Source: Membranipora membranacea
Lineage: Eukaryota > Bryozoa > Gymnolaemata > Cheilostomatida > Membraniporidae
Length of the DNA stretch: 64,000 nucleotides
Assembly: GCA_914767715.1 (NCBI GenBank)
Contig: OU612075.1
Location: forward strand, 5,890,001 to 5,954,000
Direction of reading: 5' to 3'
Position numbers and translations under genes: made by a program. The number at the start of each line of letters is the position of its first letter. The stretch's first letter is position 1. Under the pieces are notes generated by a model, which saw nothing but the letters and a program-made list of their open reading frames with translations, did no database searches and had not been told where the DNA came from. Below, in pieces: positions 57,961 through 64,000 of this stretch.

Positions 57961-60931
57961 TGCTGTAGGTTTGCATGGTCAATGGTCACCATGCAACCCA
58001 TGACCGTTTACACTTGTTAGATAGATGGATTAATTATTAAACTCCTCCGCTTTCCATTTTTTTGTCATCCCTTTTAATTACCATCCATCAGATTAAAATG
58101 CGGAAGTTGCCCTTTTAAATTGTCTGGAAAATACAATGTACTACCATCTAATCATGTCTATTTTACCACCTATATAAAACAGTCTTTTTTATCATTATAC
58201 CAAAGAAATTAAATATTATACCAAATATTTCTTTGGTTTAATTAAAAGAGAGTTTTGTTTAGTCATAAGGATTAGTTATCAGTGGTTGGTTAACACCTGC
58301 AAAAGAATTTTCTGTGCCACCTCAGTCAGTTACTGTTAGACTAGAGTTCCCAGGTGTGGATAGACTAGAAACATCAATAATCACTCACTCAATTCAGCAA
58401 AAAAAAATAGATATATATAATATATGTATATATATAACCAAGTCCAAGGACTCATTTTGGATATACAATACACTGTCTACAAGTGAAGCAACTGAAGTGA
58501 ATATGAAGTCAAGAGAAAGTAATGGTCCGATATAATTGTTCTCACAATTTTGCTAGTGTTAATGACTTACATATATTGTGTGTCCAGTCATCAGCCAGTG
58601 GGTTGTAAAAAAATTATAAGCTGATATGCCTCCTTGTGGGCTATAAAATGTTTCCCGCCATATGACAAATTAAGTTGGTCCATTAGTTGTGTTGGGTGAT
58701 TGGTGCATTTCTTGCAAATAAGTTTAGGTACTCAAGCTCTTAAATGTATCCGCCATAACACCGAGTCCAACTATTTGCTTAGTTACCCATTGCTTTTGTG
58801 GATTTCTGTTTCTGCTTTTCAATTCATATACTAGAAACATGGGCCTCTAGCAACTCAACTCAGATGAGATTTATTGATAAGCTTAATTCCAGTTGGTTGA
58901 TACAAAAACGGATTGCATGCATGTTGCATTTTGGCCGTAGCATCAGTAGTTGGGGAACAAAAAAAGAGGACAAGGCACAAGGACAATAGATAGTAGGTAG
59001 GCCTACTACACTACCTACAGTAACAGTTGAGTTGCCTATGGTGGGGTAATGCTGTTTCTGCAAGGGTTATTATATGAGCCTTGGTTTCTGCATTAGGATT
59101 ACAGCAGAGGCATTTGGACATACGAGCATGTATATTTGCTAATGTCTATGATCAACCACCCCCAAAACAAACAGTATGAATTGATCATTGAGTATACATG
59201 CTTGTAACAACAGATGCCTCTGCTGTAATTCTGAGTTTCAAGCTTGCAAGCCATTGGTTAACATAGGACCACTACAAACCAGAAGATTGCAGAAACAGCC
59301 TTACTGCACCAATAGGCAACTGTAGTGTAGGCCTTCTATTGATTACCTTGTCCTCTTTTTTTTCTAAAGTTATACAAAAGATGGGCAAAGCTGTTGTTCA
59401 GCTTCTATTCAAACATCAATAATCCCTAAATTATGAATGAATGGCCGAACTCAACTGCAGTATTCAACGGTAAAGCATTGACTATGAGCATAACCTAAGA
59501 TAACTGAACTATGCTGTTACTCCAGCAATAGCATGGGCCTATAGCACTTACATGACTCTACTTTGCCAGTGGTTGATACTGGACATTTACAAAGTAAACG
59601 CATTGTGTACAATATACTGCTCAGAATGTTTGCAGCATTTTCCACTGATGCCAAATGCGCTGCCAAAGATAGAAGGGTCACAGGGCAGTAACAACATGTG
59701 GATTATGGGCACATGGTGGCCTTTCGCCACTGTGCAGTACACCAGCAAATAGTGGTCCAACACCTCTATTTATTTCCCCATTGCTTTACATGCAAACTAT
59801 GTTGACTTGTCACCTCAATAGGCCTGCTTCAGGTTGTTTCAATTCTTTAATCAGACCACTCAAAATGATGGTATGCTTCTTCTCTTCTATATTGGTGACT
59901 ATGGGTTGAAAATTCGTTGTCAGAATTTTTCAGTGGCCCCATATGTAAGACCGTTGCATGTTTCACACATTTCCGCACTAATTTTTATTAGCCAAACCGT
60001 ATGCATTGATCTTCCTAAAATGATTTTGCAAAAAGAATTTCAAAATTTAATTCAATAAATTTCCATTGCAAATACACCTGAAAATATTAACAGGGTTCAA
60101 TATCACTGATAGAAGTGCTTTTGAATTGGCTACAGCCTCATTTGTCATCAGAAATACTAATCAATTTAATTGAGGATTGGTGCAACAAGTTGACCTTCAC
60201 CCAATTACAGGTGTATTACCAGTACAGACATACAATTATTTATGAGACAATGAGGTCCGGATAGGGTGACCTTGGATAGGGTGACCTTTGCAAATTCTGT
60301 TGAAATAAGTTTGCGTAGGAAGTGTCACTCTCTTGCAATAATGCCCATGCTTAAAAAAGCGTTAAGATCATCATTGATTAAATAACTTATGACCAGCTGA
60401 TTATCCGTGTGTTTGGACACCCACAGGAATTTGCATATCTAGATAATATATCTATGGTGACAGTCTTGAAGGGTTACCAGTCCAGCATATCAAGGAAATT
60501 CGTCTTAGATCAAGAGCCGATAGGTGATTATCAGATCAAAGCAATGTATCATTTACATTAGGGATTAGGTCATCCCCAGGTTTTACAATGTTGTGTTTAA
60601 GTTTTCAATGGGCTAGGATTTTCAGATGGTATATCTGACCATATGGTGTATGTCGGTCCCAAGAACTAACTTATCTCATACATGGGATCGAAAAGGTCTA
60701 TGAAGAGGCCAAGGGGGTTTCACCTTTTGCTTATAATCACTAGACTACAAAATTGTTACATTGGTTATGCATAATCAGGTTGCCTTTACTAACAGGGCGA
60801 TAGAGGTGTGAGGTTTTGGTAAGTAATCTTCAAATCTAAACTCGGACAACAATAAAAGAGGGCTCAGTTTCAATAAAACGGTAATGGGAGCCAGTATTTT
60901 TGCCATCCAAGTTCTCCACAACTCATTAGGG

Positions 60932-61163
60932 GTGGCAGGGTGGTGTAGTGGTTAGGATTCAGGCTTATCAATTTGAGAGTTGCAGGTTTGAATCCCGGTC
61001 ACTACCCATGTTGCTAATGGAGGTGAGCTCTTCATGCATTACCCTCCTTGCAAAAGGTTGTGCTAAATAGCTGAGAGGTACCATGTATCATAAATCTTAA
61101 TGTAAGCATATTCTCATTGGCCCGAAAGGGGCACTGAATAGCAAATAACGTTTGTAAAAAAAA
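60932..61163 (+). mobile_element. tRNA-derived SINE (duplicate of 3281-3512)
   Basis: Copy of the SINE at 3281-3512 carried by the long direct repeat. A and B boxes and the A-rich tail are unchanged, so it marks the same insertion event and not a second transposition. Confidence 0.7.
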
Positions 61164-61894
61164 AGAGAAAAGAAATAGGTGCAAACTTTCACAATTACTG
61201 GAATACGGAGATCTGATCGAATAGCGTGCTGATTGTTGTCCAGTTTACAGTCCATCCCGAGCCTCTTCACCAACCAAGGACATTGCCTCCTAACCACAAT
61301 GACAGTATGAAACTGTGATAGCATAACTATATCTAACTAGCGATGTGTCTAACATAGGATCAATCTCCCCGCGATTAGCCTATGTTAAAATTTCCTAGAA
61401 CAGACCACAAATTCCCGACATCCTAAAGATAACAGTATATAAATAAATGACACACCCATAGTTTTATAAATACTTATGTATCCTAAAGATAGCAGTATAC
61501 AGATAAATGACACACCAATGAAAATATATAAATACCAAGTATTTATATGTATATGGACACACCAAGCTCTAGAGAATCCCACTAGACTGACCTTGACATA
61601 ATACAACCAGACATCAATAACACCATACCGTAACAGCTCTGTCCTGCCTCCATGTCAACCATAGACTTATTATGCTAAGACTTGATGAATTAAATATATG
61701 GTAGTAGCAGAGTAAACCGGAACTCATCCTAAATGTTCATTAATGCTGGATATTATCAATAAATATTCTCATAGCAATTTAAAGAGTAGTTTCATTGCGG
61801 TGTATAGTATATTGCGTAGGACTAAAAACAATATTTGAAGATGTCATGTCAACCTTTTAATGCTCATTTAATTCATTTAATTATCTATTTTCAG

Positions 61895-62018
61895 ACGCCA
61901 AATCCATCAAAAGAAAGTTTTTTGCCCACGCAGCCAGAGGTGTGAGACCTAGTACCTGGACAATGAGTAGCTTCTTTGGGCCCAGCTGTGACATCGCTAA
62001 CAGTTCCTCAAAGCCAAA
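61895..62018 (+). CDS. polh: Second polh exon 1 (start of a further gene copy outside the window)
   Basis: Identical in layout to 4244-4367: TTTTCAG acceptor, ATG at 61963, MSSFFGPSCDIANSSS and donor AAA|GTAAGT. If the long repeat is real and continues, another polh gene follows beyond position 64000. Confidence 0.75.
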
Positions 62019-62819
62019 GTAAGTGAAGAAAATTGTTAGTAATCATTCATCATCATTTTAACTCCTGTCACCAATGAAAGGTTTTAATAGTTCAGATATT
62101 ATTAAAATATGATACTGTACCGACAGACAACAGGTACTTGATGAACCTAAAAATAGACAGCATATTATTTTATCAGCAAACCCAATAGTCATTCAATCTA
62201 TTAAATCCTTGACATTCCACTATGACATTGGCATGACACTGTTATTGTTGCAGTTTGTATAAGATATATAAAATGAAAAAAATGCATTTTCTTTAAAAAC
62301 TCAATTGGCATAATTTTCATTTGATGAGAATGAATTTCAATATCAGCCATTGAAGTCAGACTGATAAACATGGCAAGAATACTGCAGAACAGTGCAGAAG
62401 ACCAAAAATACAAATTCATATTGTTTAGATGATAATTATGAGCAAGTTCAATGCGAGCTCTTATAAGATAGAGATAATATAGGAAACAACAGAAAGCAAG
62501 CACACATGCGCTGGGACCAAAACAAGAAGAAATTTGATTTTTTACGGAAAGCAAATTGTTGTTCTTTTTTCACAAATACTTTGATTGTCCAATGGCATGG
62601 TTTTGAATTGACCTGCCATAGGCATTGCTTGAATTATCACTAGCAACAGTTTGCTAACAAACAGTAAGGGAGTCAGTTCGAGTGAACTTGCCTGCATTTG
62701 GAGTTACGGTCCGTTTGACCCTGCCCCGAGAATTTAACGTAATAAAGTTGGTTCTTGTCTCCCCCAGAAGGTTAATAATTACAAATGGTTTAGTTTCGTT
62801 GGTTTAAAGGTAAACAAAG

Positions 62820-62926
62820 TTTGGTCTATTTTCCTGCATTCGGAGTTGCTCCCCATCCACTGGACATGCCTGCGGTCAGACCAGTGGAAGGGGAGAAACT
62901 AGTATGCGGGCAAACATGATCAAACT
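62820..62926. mobile_element. Fold-back MITE (duplicate of 5169-5275)
   Basis: Carried along in the long direct repeat; arms CCTGCATTCGGAGTTGCTCC and GGGGAGAAACTAGTATGCGG are unchanged. Confidence 0.55.
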
Positions 62927-64000
62927 TGTTCTAGTTTGGAGGTGACAAATTAGGTCCAATCTAAAAAAATCCACGCTTTGCCCTCAAGATTTTAAAATCA
63001 TCAACTTTGCTGGGAATACTTTACTCCTGAAGGATATGTGCATGACTTTTGGTTCATGTATGTTACCAATTTATTTTGCTGACCTGAGGATTTCCAAATG
63101 GTTGACTGTTTTAAATCATATTTTTGCTTGCACTTCTCCACCCCTCCCCCTTGTCCTAGTGACAGTGTTTGTTTCATAATCAGATCTGATCAGTCGGAGA
63201 GTAAAGTAGTGGCCTTATTGGTTGTGATTTCAAAAAATAATCTCCCATCATGGTGTTTCTCTCTTCACCCGTCTCTCAGAAATATTTTCATGACTTTCTA
63301 CCGTGATTTTTAATTGAGACTAGATTTGGGCCACAGCCAGGCCTTAATTACGTTCGGGATGGCAATCAGGCCATATGTGGTCGTTAAGGGGGCAGGTGGG
63401 AAGCTGGGAAACCCTATGAAATGAGGCAAAACTTTCCTAGCTTTGATTTGTGATTTGGGCCACATGAGTTTGGGTCTTCAAAAGCTATTTTGGGTTCTTT
63501 CATTTTTTGCTGAGTAATGAAACCTGCCAACAAAGTTGTGACACCCACTAAGAAGATATTTTTTAAACCTTCACCATAATTAGGCCATTTTGATGCCACT
63601 CAATCATGATCATTCTTAAACCCATAAACTAAACCCCTGAAAAAAATGTGCAGGATTTAAATATAAAAGTTTAATAAAGATCATTTATGAATTACTTGTT
63701 TTTTCCACTAGCGTTTATTGTCATTTAATTGCAAAAAGAAGGTGAAAAAATGTCAGTCTAAGTAACAAGGGGGCTTATCAGATAGTTGTGAGAGCCGCTC
63801 ACCACCCTTGCTAGGATACATGCCAGGAAGCCATGTGAATAAAAAACCACAGGCAGTATAATTATGTTTTAAGTGTCCTCATGCATTGAATCCTTCCTCT
63901 GTGATTTTTTGTCAGAGTTATTTGTAAATTTCCAATATTGCTAACTCATACTCGATGAGCAGTTTTTTCAAATTGCCCATCATTAGTGAACTCTTTAATG

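Larger units (their letters stand above)
57652..64000. repeat. Direct long repeat, copy B (partner 1-6349)
   Basis: Near-identical copy of positions 1-6349. It starts inside or at the edge of the interspersed repeat beginning about 57650 and continues to the end of the window. It carries a second polh first exon at 61895-62018, a second SINE at 60932-61163 and a second MITE near 62820-62930. No sequence unique to this copy was seen apart from scattered substitutions. Confidence 0.95.

Noticed and set aside
1-64000. CRISPR array or bacterial mobile system
   Set aside because: No short regularly spaced direct repeats with unique spacers. The gene structure is clearly eukaryotic.

Overview
This window is nuclear DNA of a multicellular animal, most likely a marine invertebrate; I cannot resolve the phylum. 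The reasons are many-exon genes with GT-AG introns, an intron-bearing tRNA-Tyr gene, animal gene families (DNA polymerase eta, a RING/B-box/coiled-coil/propeller TRIM protein, a CBP/p300 fragment), tRNA-derived SINEs, LINE fragments, a hAT-like element and fold-back MITEs. Intergenic DNA is AT-rich. There are no operons, ribosome binding sites or CRISPR arrays.

Layout. Positions 1-6349 recur almost unchanged at 57652-64000, so the window shows one period (57,651 bp) of a very young direct duplication or an assembly duplication. A complete 11-exon polymerase eta gene (polh) runs on the + strand, with coding sequence from 4312 to 19212. Its catalytic core is conserved, its C-terminal region is unusually long, and the splice of exon 2 to exon 3 would create a stop codon. 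Converging on it from the minus strand (29623 to 20826) is a 14-exon TRIM-type gene. It contains three copies of a three-exon cassette: a B-box split over two exons, then a zinc ribbon. After these come a coiled coil and an NHL-like beta-propeller.

The block 17461-28340 (3' end of polh plus most of the TRIM gene) is repeated directly at 35904-46363. The second block holds an orphan polh C-terminal fragment and exons 3-14 of a second TRIM gene. Exons 1-2 of that second gene lie at 52017-52542, beyond about 5.6 kb of repeats that expanded intron 2. Its 5' exons are much more diverged from copy 1 than its 3' exons, which suggests gene conversion or a second round of duplication.

Between the two blocks (29.6-35.9 kb) lie MITEs, a degraded CBP/p300 fragment (part of ZZ, half of TAZ2 and the Pro/Gly-rich tail) and an intact tRNA-Tyr(GTA) gene. 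The 46.4-57.6 kb region is repeat-rich: a roughly 103-bp minisatellite in two blocks, a 1.36-kb hAT-like element carrying a LINE reverse-transcriptase remnant, a 100-bp palindromic MITE, a SINE, long direct repeats and the 5' part of a LINE.

The two gene families have no evident shared pathway: one does translesion DNA synthesis, the other is a probable E3 ubiquitin ligase. They are linked by position and by shared duplication. Exon boundaries were set by reading splice sites and checking phase; complete chains sum to multiples of three for polh (3117 nt) and for both TRIM copies (2889 and 2913 nt).
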